Shown one piece after another: positions 53,851 through 62,235 of a stretch of 64,000 nt of DNA; the stretch's first letter is position 1; each line of letters opens with the position of its first letter. The position numbers and the translations under genes are program-made. Under the pieces are notes generated by a model, which was not told the DNA's origin, ran no database searches, and saw nothing but the letters and a program-made list of their open reading frames with translations. Source of the stretch: Nostoc sp. CMAA1605 (GTDB lineage: Bacteria; Cyanobacteriota; Cyanobacteriia; Cyanobacteriales; Nostocaceae); NCBI RefSeq assembly GCF_021596505.1, contig NZ_PJIZ01000013.1, forward strand, positions 39,996 through 103,995. Direction: 5' to 3'.

Positions 53851-54018
53851 GTTTAATTCAAATGGCTTTCTCGAATTTAGTGGAAAGTGAGATGGGGAAA
53901 TGTCCTGCAAACAGATCATTAATCTTCATCAAACACTATACACTTGACCACAAGATATCGAGAGAGTCATTCAGCAATGCCACAAATGTGGGTAATTAAT
54001 TCTATTGAGGCACTTTAA

Positions 54019-54579
54019 ATGACTAGGAAATTTATCGAATGTAAAGCAACCGTTTATAATCGTGGTCTTCCTCCAGATTCGTTTCTGAATGAGTTGATAG
54101 ATTGGGCTAGGCAAGCTCCAGATGAAATATTTCAGGAGAATAACAATAACGATATTTATGTCAGTGTTGCTCCAGAACTCGATCCTTGGAATGGTCTTCT
54201 TCACCGTAAAGCAGTCATGCTAGAGGTACTGAGGGTACTTGGTGGTTTCGAGAGTTCATGGAATTGGAAAGAAGGAAGGGATAGCACCAATCCTAACTCT
54301 AACACCCCTTGTACGGAAGAGGCTGGAATTTTTCAATGCTCAGGTGATTCGATGGGTTTCGACCCTAGTTTGAAAAAGTTGCTTAAGGATGTTTCGGGTA
54401 AGACAGATTGCGAAACATTTATCAAAGTCTCGAAAAGTAACCACAAATTTGCTATTGAGTATTGTGCTAGACTTCTTCGATTTACCGTCAACCATAACGG
54501 GCCGGTGAAACGCAAGGAAATCAATTCTTGGTTAAAACGCGATGCTGTGAAGGAGTTTCAGGAATTTCTATCCGATTGA
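54019..54579 (+). CDS. Lysozyme/SLT-like protein
   Basis: 186 aa, no signal peptide. Two elements suggest the lysozyme/lytic transglycosylase fold: FESSWNWKEG (catalytic-type Glu with ES) and EAGIFQCSGDSM, matching the G-(L/I)-x-Q motif found after ES in SLT and goose-type lysozymes. The remaining sequence (NHKFAIEYCARLLRFTVNHNGPVKR) is helical. With an endopeptidase and an amidase upstream, it would be the third type of wall-cleaving activity. Family inference only; no domain is recognised with certainty. Confidence 0.6.
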   Translation: MTRKFIECKATVYNRGLPPDSFLNELIDWARQAPDEIFQENNNNDIYVSVAPELDPWNGLLHRKAVMLEVLRVLGGFESSWNWKEGRDSTNPNSNTPCTEEAGIFQCSGDSMGFDPSLKKLLKDVSGKTDCETFIKVSKSNHKFAIEYCARLLRFTVNHNGPVKRKEINSWLKRDAVKEFQEFLSD

Positions 54580-54733
54580 ATGTCTGTAAGCAAGTATTAA
54601 TTACTCTCAATTTTCAGTCAACGAGAAATTTTTTTTCAGAATGCGTCAGCATTAGCTTTGTGAATATGAAATTTAGCTGAGTTATTTCCCAGATTATCTA
54701 ATTGAATTTTCCCATACTATTTAAAGCTACTTA

Positions 54734-55696
54734 ATGAAAAATTCAGTTCAGTTAAAAAATTTTCTCATCTTATTGATAGCAAGTATCGTTCTCAGTGGTT
54801 GCAGTCCAGAGAGAAGAGCTGTACTTCGAATGACAGCACTGAACTTTAAAAGTCAGGCAAATGATGCAATTGAAGCTGTCAAAACTATCTATCAACTCAA
54901 TCCTCTACCACGTTCAACAGTTGAACTGCGTCGAATATTGGTAAAAAGACTATTAAGCGATCGCAATATAGAATTTGATGATATAGACCAAGTATCACAA
55001 ATAATTGAAAGACAACTGCGGACAAATCCTCGACCAAGTCCTGTTAATACTGTTCTCAACGATCTCAAGCAAGAATATATCGTAGCAGGCGAAACTTTTA
55101 ACAACATTGAACAAGCTGGATTATTAGGCACTGAAGCAGGTGCAGTTACTAGAGCGGCTGAACCTTCTAGGCGATTAACCGTGAAAATGCTACTGCTAGC
55201 TGAACTGATTGCTCAAGATCCACCCTCACCGAGAAATCCAGATCGAGTTCTTATTCTTTCTCGCTTTCACAAACTCAGAGAGCAATTTCAGAATGCTAAT
55301 TCTGAGGCTGAAAAAACAGAAATATTCAATCAAGGGGAACAACTTTTAGATGAGTTATTTAGCATTAATACACAAGAGAAAACAATGATTTGTCAAGCTA
55401 GAGCTAAACTTTTGCTGACAGCCGATACAGGAGCAAAACTTTCCCAACTCATCGAAGCCTACAAAGACTTAAGCTTTGACGAAATTGTTGCTAAAATCAC
55501 CACAACTTTAGGAATAGCTTCTAGTTTTGGGTCAGATATTACTGCTGTAAATGTCAGGACTAAAGAGATTCAAACAGCAATTCAGACAGATCCAATCTTG
55601 AATGATATTTTAAACAAACAAAGACAGAATTTCCCATCTACAACTAGCAATTCTCAACTTCTCGATTGTTCATCATTAGGAGATAGTTTAAGATGA
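54734..55696 (+). CDS. Lipoprotein of unknown function
   Basis: 320 aa. Lipoprotein signal (FLILLIASIVLSGC). The mature part is helical and charged (RRAVLRMTALNFKSQANDAIEAVKTIY, RRILVKRLLSDRNIEFDD, LSRFHKLREQFQNANSEAEK). No family recognised. The last codons overlap the next gene (ATGA), so the two proteins are translationally coupled. It follows three leaderless peptidoglycan hydrolases on the same strand. Confidence 0.65.
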   Translation: MKNSVQLKNFLILLIASIVLSGCSPERRAVLRMTALNFKSQANDAIEAVKTIYQLNPLPRSTVELRRILVKRLLSDRNIEFDDIDQVSQIIERQLRTNPRPSPVNTVLNDLKQEYIVAGETFNNIEQAGLLGTEAGAVTRAAEPSRRLTVKMLLLAELIAQDPPSPRNPDRVLILSRFHKLREQFQNANSEAEKTEIFNQGEQLLDELFSINTQEKTMICQARAKLLLTADTGAKLSQLIEAYKDLSFDEIVAKITTTLGIASSFGSDITAVNVRTKEIQTAIQTDPILNDILNKQRQNFPSTTSNSQLLDCSSLGDSLR

Positions 55697-56112
55697 TTAC
55701 CACAACTAGCCTCGACCAAATTAAAGAACAGATAAAACAGATTATTAATAGCATTGAGTCGATAGCAAGTCTGTCTCCTGGTAAACCCATCGATCTACAA
55801 GTCTTTCAACAAGCACAAAAAATTCTAAAAAACATTAGTTTCAAATTAAACTTTGCACTCGCGTCAGCACAAGAGGAAGATAATTGGGAATTTGTCGATA
55901 TGCTCTTTGAAGCTATTGAACAATGTGATGATGCACTCAATGCGGTGACAGCAGCAACATTGAGACAAGTTTTAATCAGTCCAGATCACGACCAAATTAT
56001 TGCCGAACTGCAAAACATCAAGCGAGATATTGATGCGGCAATTCAAGCTGAGAAGGTGTTGAATTTCTTTATGAGATTGACTCGTGTAATTATTAGATTT
56101 GTGGCAGTATAA
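55693..56112 (+). CDS. Small helical protein coupled to the lipoprotein
   Basis: 139 aa, ATGA overlap with the lipoprotein gene. All-helical, charged (DQIKEQIKQIINSIESI, NFALASAQEEDNWEFVDM, NIKRDIDAAIQAEK) with a hydrophobic C-terminal end LNFFMRLTRVIIRFVAV. That end could be a membrane anchor. Function unknown. An open +1 frame continues to 56266 with a Lys-rich tail, so the gene may once have been longer. Confidence 0.55.
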   Translation: MITTTSLDQIKEQIKQIINSIESIASLSPGKPIDLQVFQQAQKILKNISFKLNFALASAQEEDNWEFVDMLFEAIEQCDDALNAVTAATLRQVLISPDHDQIIAELQNIKRDIDAAIQAEKVLNFFMRLTRVIIRFVAV

Positions 56113-56357
56113 ATTCCAGGAATGTATTTTTCCAATATTTACAGGTAGAAATAATAAAAATAGCGAACTAAGAAGCAAAAAAATAAGCAGAAGAAAAACT
56201 AGCAAAGAAGAGTTTTTGGTAAAGAAAAACAAGAAAACATTAAACGTGAACAAGAAATTAGATTAGGAAAGTATTTGCTACATACGTAGGGACTTTTCAA
56301 ACATCCTCTCTCACATTTTGTAGACTTTTGCTGTTAGTCCGGAACTTTTAGTGATAG

Positions 56358-56572
56358 GGTAGCATCCCAAATGCGTAAAAACATATTTTGTCATTGCGGG
56401 CGTAATGAAATGAAGCGAAGCAATCGCAGCATTTAGACTTTGCGATTGCTTCATTTCGCTACCCTTCTCCTTCCCTGCGGGACGCTACGCGAACGGGAAC
56501 ACCAAGGGCGAACGCTCCATTCGCAATGACTAACTGCTAACTTAGTCAATTTGCACTCATTGGGATGCTTCA
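56358..56572. repeat. Nested MITE-like element with 9-bp direct repeats
   Basis: About 215 bp. Flanked by TAGTGATAG at 56349-56357 and 56573-56581. Ends AGCATCCCAAATG and CATTGGGATGCT are inverted repeats. Inside is a second repeat, TCATTGCGGGCG to CGCAATGA (56391-56529), containing GAAGCAATCGCA/TGCGATTGCTTC. Non-coding. Lies between the hydrolase cluster and ffh. Confidence 0.75.
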
Positions 56573-56750
56573 TAGTGATAGTGGGAATCTGGGTTTAGCG
56601 TGAAAATTTTGGACTTGCTTGTACACAGTAGGCTCAAGTTGGGGAAAAAACTACTAAGCTGGTAAGTAGTACATTAAAATCACTAACCTCTGAATCGCAC
56701 CCAAACGGTGATTCGGACATCCCCATTGGCTCAATAACTGTAACTAAGAT

Positions 56751-58214
56751 ATGTTTGACGCATTAGCTGAACGTTTAGAATCCGCCTGGAAGAAACTACG
56801 CGGTCAAGATAAAATTTCGGAATCTAATATCCAAGATGCTTTGCGGGAAGTGCGCCGCGCCCTGTTGGAAGCAGACGTTAACCTCCAGGTAGTCAAAGAT
56901 TTTATTAGCGAAGTTGAAGCCAAGGCGCAGGGGGCCGAAGTCATTAGCGGTGTGCGTCCTGACCAGCAATTCATCAAAATTGTTTACGATGAGTTAGTGC
57001 AAGTGATGGGGGAAGAGAATGTTCCCCTAGCGGAAGCTGCACAAAAGCCGACTATCGTTTTAATGGCTGGTTTACAAGGTACTGGTAAAACCACAGCCAC
57101 CGCTAAGTTAGCTTTACATTTACGCAAATTAGAGCGTAGTTGCTTGTTAGTAGCTACAGACGTATATCGTCCCGCCGCTATCGACCAGTTAATCACCCTG
57201 GGTAAACAAATTGATGTCCCTGTTTTTGACATGGGAAGCGATGCAGACCCCGTAGAAATTGCCCGTCAAGGGGTGGAACGCGCCAAGGCGGAAGGTGTAA
57301 ACACAGTTATTATCGATACCGCAGGTCGTCTGCAAATTGACGCGGATATGATGGCGGAATTAGCCCGCATCAAAGCCACAGTCGAACCCCATGAAACTCT
57401 GTTAGTCGTGGATTCCATGACGGGTCAAGAAGCAGCAAATCTTACCCGTACCTTCCATGAACAAATCGGTATCACTGGCGCAATCCTTACCAAGATGGAT
57501 GGTGATAGCCGTGGTGGGGCAGCGTTGTCAGTACGGCAAATTTCCGGCGCGCCGATTAAATTTGTGGGCGTAGGTGAAAAAGTCGAAGCCCTACAACCCT
57601 TTTACCCAGACCGTATGGCTTCCCGGATTTTGGGGATGGGTGACGTTCTCACCTTAGTAGAAAAAGCCCAAGAAGAAATCGACCTAGCAGACGCAGAAAA
57701 AATGCAGGAGAAAATCCTGTCAGCCAAGTTTGACTTTACCGATTTCGTCAAGCAACTGCGCCTGTTGAAAAATATGGGGTCATTGGGGGGAATCCTCAAG
57801 ATGATTCCAGGGATGGGCAAACTTTCTGATGATCAGCTAAAACACGGCGAAACTCAGTTAAAACGCTGTGAATCCATGATCAACTCCATGACCATAGAAG
57901 AACGCCGCGACCCAGATTTACTTGCGAGTTCACCAAGTAGAAGGCGGCGAATTGCTAAAGGTTCGGGCTATGGAGAAGCCGACGTAAGTAAATTAGTGGC
58001 TGATTTCCAAAAAATGCGATCGCTCATGCAGCAAATGGGTCAAGGTAGCTTCCCAGGAATGCCCGGAATGTTCGGCGGTGGCGGTATGGGTAACGCCTTT
58101 GCTGGTATGGGCGGCGGCCGTCCCGCAGCCCCCGGTTGGCGCGGCTATAACGGCGGCGGCGCGAAGAAGAAAAAACCCAAAGATAAGAAGAAAAAAGGGT
58201 TTGGGAATCTTTAA
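56751..58214 (+). CDS. ffh: Signal recognition particle protein Ffh
   Basis: 487-aa GTPase that recognises signal sequences and targets them to the membrane. N domain (about 1-90), G domain with GLQGTGKTTATAKLA, DTAGRLQ and TKMDGD (about 100-295), then the Met-rich M domain (LRLLKNMGSLGGILKMIPGMG and onward) with the RNA-binding motif SPSRRRRIAKGSG. The C-terminus has a Gly/Met-rich tail and then KKKKPKDKKKKG. Length normal. Followed at 253 bp by rpsP. Confidence 0.97.
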   Translation: MFDALAERLESAWKKLRGQDKISESNIQDALREVRRALLEADVNLQVVKDFISEVEAKAQGAEVISGVRPDQQFIKIVYDELVQVMGEENVPLAEAAQKPTIVLMAGLQGTGKTTATAKLALHLRKLERSCLLVATDVYRPAAIDQLITLGKQIDVPVFDMGSDADPVEIARQGVERAKAEGVNTVIIDTAGRLQIDADMMAELARIKATVEPHETLLVVDSMTGQEAANLTRTFHEQIGITGAILTKMDGDSRGGAALSVRQISGAPIKFVGVGEKVEALQPFYPDRMASRILGMGDVLTLVEKAQEEIDLADAEKMQEKILSAKFDFTDFVKQLRLLKNMGSLGGILKMIPGMGKLSDDQLKHGETQLKRCESMINSMTIEERRDPDLLASSPSRRRRIAKGSGYGEADVSKLVADFQKMRSLMQQMGQGSFPGMPGMFGGGGMGNAFAGMGGGRPAAPGWRGYNGGGAKKKKPKDKKKKGFGNL

Positions 58215-58467
58215 GCTAAGGGTGTAGGGGTATGAGGGTGTAAGGGTGTAGGGGAAAATTTACCCTAATGCCCCATGCCCCATGCCCCATGCCCCATGCC
58301 CCATGCCCCATGCTCTATGCCCTGTACCCTATACCTAATTTCCTCTGAGAAATCATAGCCGTAAACCATAGACAAGTGCTAAAATTAGCATTTCAGTATG
58401 GGAAGTTATGACTTTAAACGGGTTGCTTCCTGAAATTATCCACGAATAGGAGAATGATTCTTCAACC
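58215..58467. repeat. Intergenic region with CCCATGC heptamers
   Basis: GGGTGTAGGGG words (58220-58250) then six CCCATGC heptamer units (58270-58311) and the 5' region of rpsP. Confidence 0.75.
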
Positions 58468-58728
58468 ATGATCAAATTGCGCTTGAAGCGATACGGTAAA
58501 AAGCGGGAAGCGAGCTACCGCATTGTCGCTATGAATAGTCTCTCTCGCCGCGATGGCCGTCCTTTAGAAGAACTGGGTTTCTATAACCCCAGAACAGATG
58601 AAGTGCGGTTGGATGTCCCCGGCATCGTCAAGCGACTACAGCAAGGCGCACAACCTACTGACACAGTACGTCGCATCTTACAAAAAGCCAATGTCTTTGA
58701 ACAGGTCAGTGCCACAACCGCATCATAA
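58468..58728 (+). CDS. rpsP: 30S ribosomal protein S16
   Basis: 86 aa. [22 protein letters not shown] and [15 protein letters not shown] are hallmark S16 sequences. Binds 16S rRNA in the small subunit body. The next gene (khpA) starts inside its last codons, forming an operon, as is usual for rpsP-khpA in bacteria. Confidence 0.97.
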   Translation: MIKLRLKRYGKKREASYRIVAMNSLSRRDGRPLEELGFYNPRTDEVRLDVPGIVKRLQQGAQPTDTVRRILQKANVFEQVSATTAS

Positions 58729-59113
58729 TCCTACAGCAGCAACAGCTAGCCCTAACTATGTTGGGCTAGTCAAATTTTTGATGCAGCCATTTTTAGAGTT
58801 TCCAGAGTCTTTAAGTGTTGATTGTGAAATTTCTCAAACCTTAAACCGGGTTTGGATTCGCATCGCCTTTGAAAGTACCGATAAAGGGAAAGTCTTTGGC
58901 CGGGGAGGGAGAAATATTCAGGCAATTCGCACAGTGATTGCTGCGGCGGCGCAACTGTCGCAACAAACAGTTTACCTGGATATCTATGGCAACACCAACC
59001 CTGGACGGGAAGGTTTGTCTGCTGAAGAAGATCAGCCAGAGCGATCGCCAACTCCCAGAACACGAGAACGGCGTAATTCATCAAGACCTGTTGTTAAACC
59101 CCGCTCCCGTTAG
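58691..59113 (+). CDS. khpA: KH-domain RNA-binding protein KhpA
   Basis: 140 aa from ATG 58691 (MSLNRSVPQ), overlapping rpsP by 38 bp; GTG 58709 is an alternative. The KH core runs [18 protein letters not shown] to [12 protein letters not shown], with the GxxG loop as GRGG in [13 protein letters not shown] Ser/Arg-rich basic tail follows (about residues 105-140). A small RNA-binding protein, usually partner of KhpB. Family call is firm; the start is not. Confidence 0.88.
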   Translation: MSLNRSVPQPHHNPTAATASPNYVGLVKFLMQPFLEFPESLSVDCEISQTLNRVWIRIAFESTDKGKVFGRGGRNIQAIRTVIAAAAQLSQQTVYLDIYGNTNPGREGLSAEEDQPERSPTPRTRERRNSSRPVVKPRSR

Positions 59114-59435
59114 GTTAAAAATAAATAAGAAGCCTGAGCGGTTAAAAGAAAAAGGAAAAAGGAAAAAGGAAAAAGACAGTTACCGTAATGAAAATTAGGT
59201 AATTGAAATAAAATTAGGGGTTTGTAACTCTGGTGATACTACTTCTTATTTTGCCTTTTACCCTTGAACTTTTGCCTTTTTAACTCGCCTCCGCTCAGAA
59301 TCTTCCAAAAAAATACAGGAAAACTCTAAAGACGAAAAAATCTTTTGAGAATTTCCTCCAAAAGTTACCACTATAGACAGTTAGTGATGCTGATACACAA
59401 CTCTGATAATCTCTCTCAGGAGGTGAAACCAGGGA
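59114..59435. other. Intergenic region, GAAAAAG repeats
   Basis: About 320 bp. A GGAAAAA/AAAGGAA tract (59150-59176) and an inverted TTTTGCCTTT/CTTTTGCC region near 59248-59280. No gene. Contains the 5' UTR of rpsU. Confidence 0.5.
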
Positions 59436-59612
59436 GTGGCTGAAGTCCGTTTAGGTGAAAATGAGTCTATTGACTCAGCAATTAGACGTTTTAAAAGAAA
59501 AATTCAAAAAGCCGGCATTTTATCGGAAGTTAAACGTCGGGAACGATACGAAAAACCCAGCTTGCGCCGTAAACGCAAAGCAGAAACAGCACGTAGAGGT
59601 GGACGCTACTAA
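59436..59612 (+). CDS. rpsU: 30S ribosomal protein S21
   Basis: 58 aa, starting GTG at 59436 with an AGGAGG upstream (59419-59424) and AGGGA next to the start. Begins [20 protein letters not shown], has [20 protein letters not shown] and ends [15 protein letters not shown], all typical of S21. Last protein to join the small subunit near the anti-Shine-Dalgarno region. Too short to appear in standard long-ORF lists. Confidence 0.92.
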   Translation: MAEVRLGENESIDSAIRRFKRKIQKAGILSEVKRRERYEKPSLRRKRKAETARRGGRY

Positions 59613-59638
59613 ATTAATTTAGTTGCAACCTCAAGTAA

Positions 59639-59664
59639 AGTAGAGATGCGATCGCGTCTCTACT
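59639..59664. repeat. HIP1-centred palindrome after rpsU
   Basis: Perfect palindrome AGTAGAGATGCGA/TCGCGTCTCTACT, about 27 bp after the rpsU stop. It could work as a hairpin terminator for rpsU, though no long T-run follows. Confidence 0.65.
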
Positions 59665-59844
59665 GTCTAAATATCAGAATTTAATAGTAAAAATATTCAT
59701 AAATTTAAACTAAATAAAACTAAAAAATGAGCCAGATTTTTAATTGTAAGATAGTATAAAAATAGACTTTACTAAAATAATAAAAAACTCACGCAATTAA
59801 TCAACTGTTGTTAAAAATTGCCCCTCATACATTAAATAATAACT

Positions 59845-60798
59845 ATGGCAGATGCCTTAATAATTCAGCTGCCTAACGTTCCCAGTGCGATCGCTTTAGC
59901 AGGTGATAGAGAAGAAAACCTAAAAATCTTAGCCAAACAAACGGGAGCTAACGTAGTCCTGCGTGGGCAAGAATTATATATTTCTGGTACAGATGCACAA
60001 AAAGAATTAGCCGCTAGATTAGTGCGATCGCTAGAAAATATCTGGATTCATGGCAATATTATCTCCAGTGCCGATATTGCAACCGCACGTCAAGCTTTAG
60101 ACACCAATCGCCAAGAAGAACTGCAACAATTACAGCGAGATGTATTAGCCAAAACTCGTCGTGGCGATGAAGTTCGTGCCAAAACCTTTAAACAACGCCA
60201 GTACATTGACCAAATTCGTAAGCATGACTTAACCTTCTGTACTGGTCCTGCGGGGACAGGTAAGACTTATTTAGCTGTTGTGATTGCAGTTCAAGCACTC
60301 CTCACCAATCAAGTTGAGAAACTCATTTTAACCCGTCCGGCTGTAGAAGCTGGTGAGAGACTGGGATTTTTACCAGGAGACTTACAACAGAAAATTGACC
60401 CCTATCTGCGTCCTCTTTACGATGCCATTTATGAATTTGTTGATCAAGAAAAAGTAGCTAACCTAATTGAACGGGGAATTATTGAAGTCGCGCCATTAGC
60501 TTATATGCGGGGACGGACTCTCAACCATGCTTTTGTGATTGTGGATGAAGCCCAAAACACTACACCCGCGCAAATGAAAATGGTTTTGACTCGTTTGGGT
60601 TTCCGTTCACGTATGGTAATTACAGGCGACATCACACAAACGGATTTACCAATGAATCAACAATCAGGTTTAGCGGTAGCTTTGCAAATTTTAAAGCACG
60701 TTGAAGGGATTGCTTTTTCGGAGTTTACGCAAAAAGATGTTGTGCGTCATCCTTTAGTACAGCGCATTGTCAGCGCGTATGAAAAATATGAGCAGTAG
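59845..60798 (+). CDS. PhoH family protein
   Basis: 317-aa P-loop ATPase of the PhoH type, linked to RNA metabolism. Walker A TGPAGTGKTYLAVV, TRPAVEAGERLGFLPGD, Walker B FVIVDEAQNTTPAQM and the arginine-rich FRSRMVITGDITQTDLP are in canonical order. N-terminal KH-like region ahead of the ATPase. Length normal for cyanobacterial PhoH. No obvious operon partner. Confidence 0.93.
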   Translation: MADALIIQLPNVPSAIALAGDREENLKILAKQTGANVVLRGQELYISGTDAQKELAARLVRSLENIWIHGNIISSADIATARQALDTNRQEELQQLQRDVLAKTRRGDEVRAKTFKQRQYIDQIRKHDLTFCTGPAGTGKTYLAVVIAVQALLTNQVEKLILTRPAVEAGERLGFLPGDLQQKIDPYLRPLYDAIYEFVDQEKVANLIERGIIEVAPLAYMRGRTLNHAFVIVDEAQNTTPAQMKMVLTRLGFRSRMVITGDITQTDLPMNQQSGLAVALQILKHVEGIAFSEFTQKDVVRHPLVQRIVSAYEKYEQ

Positions 60799-60858
60799 TT
60801 ATTAGTCATTAGTCATTAGTCATTAGTCAATAGTCATTAGTCATTAGTCATTAGTCAT
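60798..60858. repeat. Short tandem heptamer repeat (TTAGTCA units)
   Basis: About eight 7-bp units right after the phoH-like gene. STRR family, reverse complement of the TGACTAA units at 23229-23299. Confidence 0.9.
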
Positions 60859-60963
60859 TACGGAACAGGTAACAGAGAACAGAATCTTGAATTTTGCAGG
60901 CGTAAGCTTTCTTGTAGAGTATTTTGAATTTTGAATTTTGAATTGATAGAAGAGGGTATTAAG

Positions 60964-61368
60964 GTGTCTAATTTAAAAGAATTTTTAGAAGCTTGTGAAA
61001 GTTTGGGAACACTGCGGTTAATTGTGACTAGTAGTGCAGCAGTTTTAGAAGCAAGGGGAAAAATAGAAAAACTCTTTTATGCAGAATTACCTAAGGGTAA
61101 ATATGCCAATATGCACACAGAGGGTTTTGAATTTCATTTGAATATGGACAAAATTACACAAGTGAAATTTGAAACTGGAGAAGCAAAAAGAGGTAATTTT
61201 ACAACTTATGCAATTCGCTTTTTAGATGAAAAGCAAGAACCTGCTTTGAGTATATTTTTACAGTGGGGTAAACCAGGTGAATACGAACCAGGACAAGTGG
61301 AAGCTTGGCAAGGTTTAAAAGCAAAGTATGGTGAAATATGGCATCCTGTAGCTATTGAAACTTTGTAG
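60964..61368 (+). CDS. ChuX/HutX-like heme-related protein
   Basis: 134 aa from GTG 60964 (MSNLKEFLEACESLG), with GAGGG nine bases upstream. The TTG at 60931 would add residues read from the AATTTTGAATTTTG repeat and is unlikely. Sequence LRLIVTSSAAVLEARGKIEKLFYAELPKG, YANMHTEGFEFHLN and FLQWGKPGEYEPGQVEAW is recalled as a cyanobacterial protein annotated as ChuX/HutX family (heme-binding or heme-transfer). No transport genes nearby. Moderate confidence in the family name. Confidence 0.7.
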   Translation: MSNLKEFLEACESLGTLRLIVTSSAAVLEARGKIEKLFYAELPKGKYANMHTEGFEFHLNMDKITQVKFETGEAKRGNFTTYAIRFLDEKQEPALSIFLQWGKPGEYEPGQVEAWQGLKAKYGEIWHPVAIETL

Positions 61369-61402
61369 ATAAAAAGACAGGATTTCATCAAACCTGTTGA
61401 TT

Positions 61403-62080
61403 TTATTGTTGGCGTAATTGAGGAGATAACTTAATTTTTGTGCCATTCATTTCAATCATGCCAGATTGAGAGAGTTTATAAAAGGCGCGGGAAAGGGTTT
61501 CGGGAATTGTCCCTAGAAGTGCAGCTAATTGTCCTTTTGGTAAATCGAGTTCAACTATATCAGTGTTGCCTTGGCGATCGCTCAACATTAATAAATATTT
61601 TGTCAAGCGTTCTGGAACTTCCTGAAACGAAAGGGTATCGACTAAATGCGCTAATCGGCGTAAATGTCGGGCAAATGTTCCCAACATAGCGATCGCTAGT
61701 GTAGGATGTTGTTGCAAAACCATCAAAAATGCTGTTCTGGGGATAAATACTACTTCCGAATTTTCTAAAGCGGCGGCCGATGCGGGGAAATTTCCGCCAT
61801 CGAAGGCAGGGACTTCAGCAAAGTGTTCTTCTGCACCAAAAATGTGCAGAATTTGCTCTTTACCTCCATTGGCTACTTTAAAAACTTTAATTCTGCCTGA
61901 TTTGACAATAAAAAACCCTGTTCCTGTGTCTCCTTCCCAAAAAAGAGTTTCTCCTTTTTGATAAGTTTGGGGAATCGCAATATGAGCTAGTGCTTGCAAT
62001 TGTTCATCTAAAATATCTTGAAAAATTGGTGTCTTGTGTAAAAATTGTTTGACTTCCAAGACACGTTCAGTCAAAGTCAC
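61403..62080 (-). CDS. Crp/Fnr family transcriptional regulator
   Basis: 225 aa from GTG 62080. N-terminal cyclic-nucleotide-binding-like domain (GETLFWEGDTGTGFFIVKSGRIKVF, EVPAFDGGNFPASAAAL), a long dimer helix, then a C-terminal winged HTH (DLPKGQLAALLGTIPETLSRAFYKLSQSGMIE). Start: GTG with GGAG nine bases upstream, both inside the dispersed repeat at 62075-62127; TTG 62101 in the same repeat is the alternative. Two leucine codons (TTG) further in are less likely starts. Regulon unknown. Confidence 0.9.
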   Translation of the reverse strand: MTLTERVLEVKQFLHKTPIFQDILDEQLQALAHIAIPQTYQKGETLFWEGDTGTGFFIVKSGRIKVFKVANGGKEQILHIFGAEEHFAEVPAFDGGNFPASAAALENSEVVFIPRTAFLMVLQQHPTLAIAMLGTFARHLRRLAHLVDTLSFQEVPERLTKYLLMLSDRQGNTDIVELDLPKGQLAALLGTIPETLSRAFYKLSQSGMIEMNGTKIKLSPQLRQQ

Positions 62081-62127
62081 GTCGCTTCGCTCCGAATTCA
62101 AAATTCAAAATTCAAAATTAAAAATTA
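62075..62127 (-). repeat. Dispersed repeat carrying RBS and start codon (copy 2)
   Basis: Matches 2106-2158 base for base over its first 44 bp or so (AGTCACGTCGCTTCGCTCCG then AATTCAAA units), again at the 5' end of a minus-strand gene and in the same frame. Confidence 0.8.
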
Positions 62128-62235
62128 AAAATTAAAAATTAAATACTCCACAGATAAATCTGGGAGCTTGAATTAATGTTGTTTTACTTTTTTCTTTGAT
62201 CATAATGGCGAAATTGGGTGCGAAACGATAAATTT

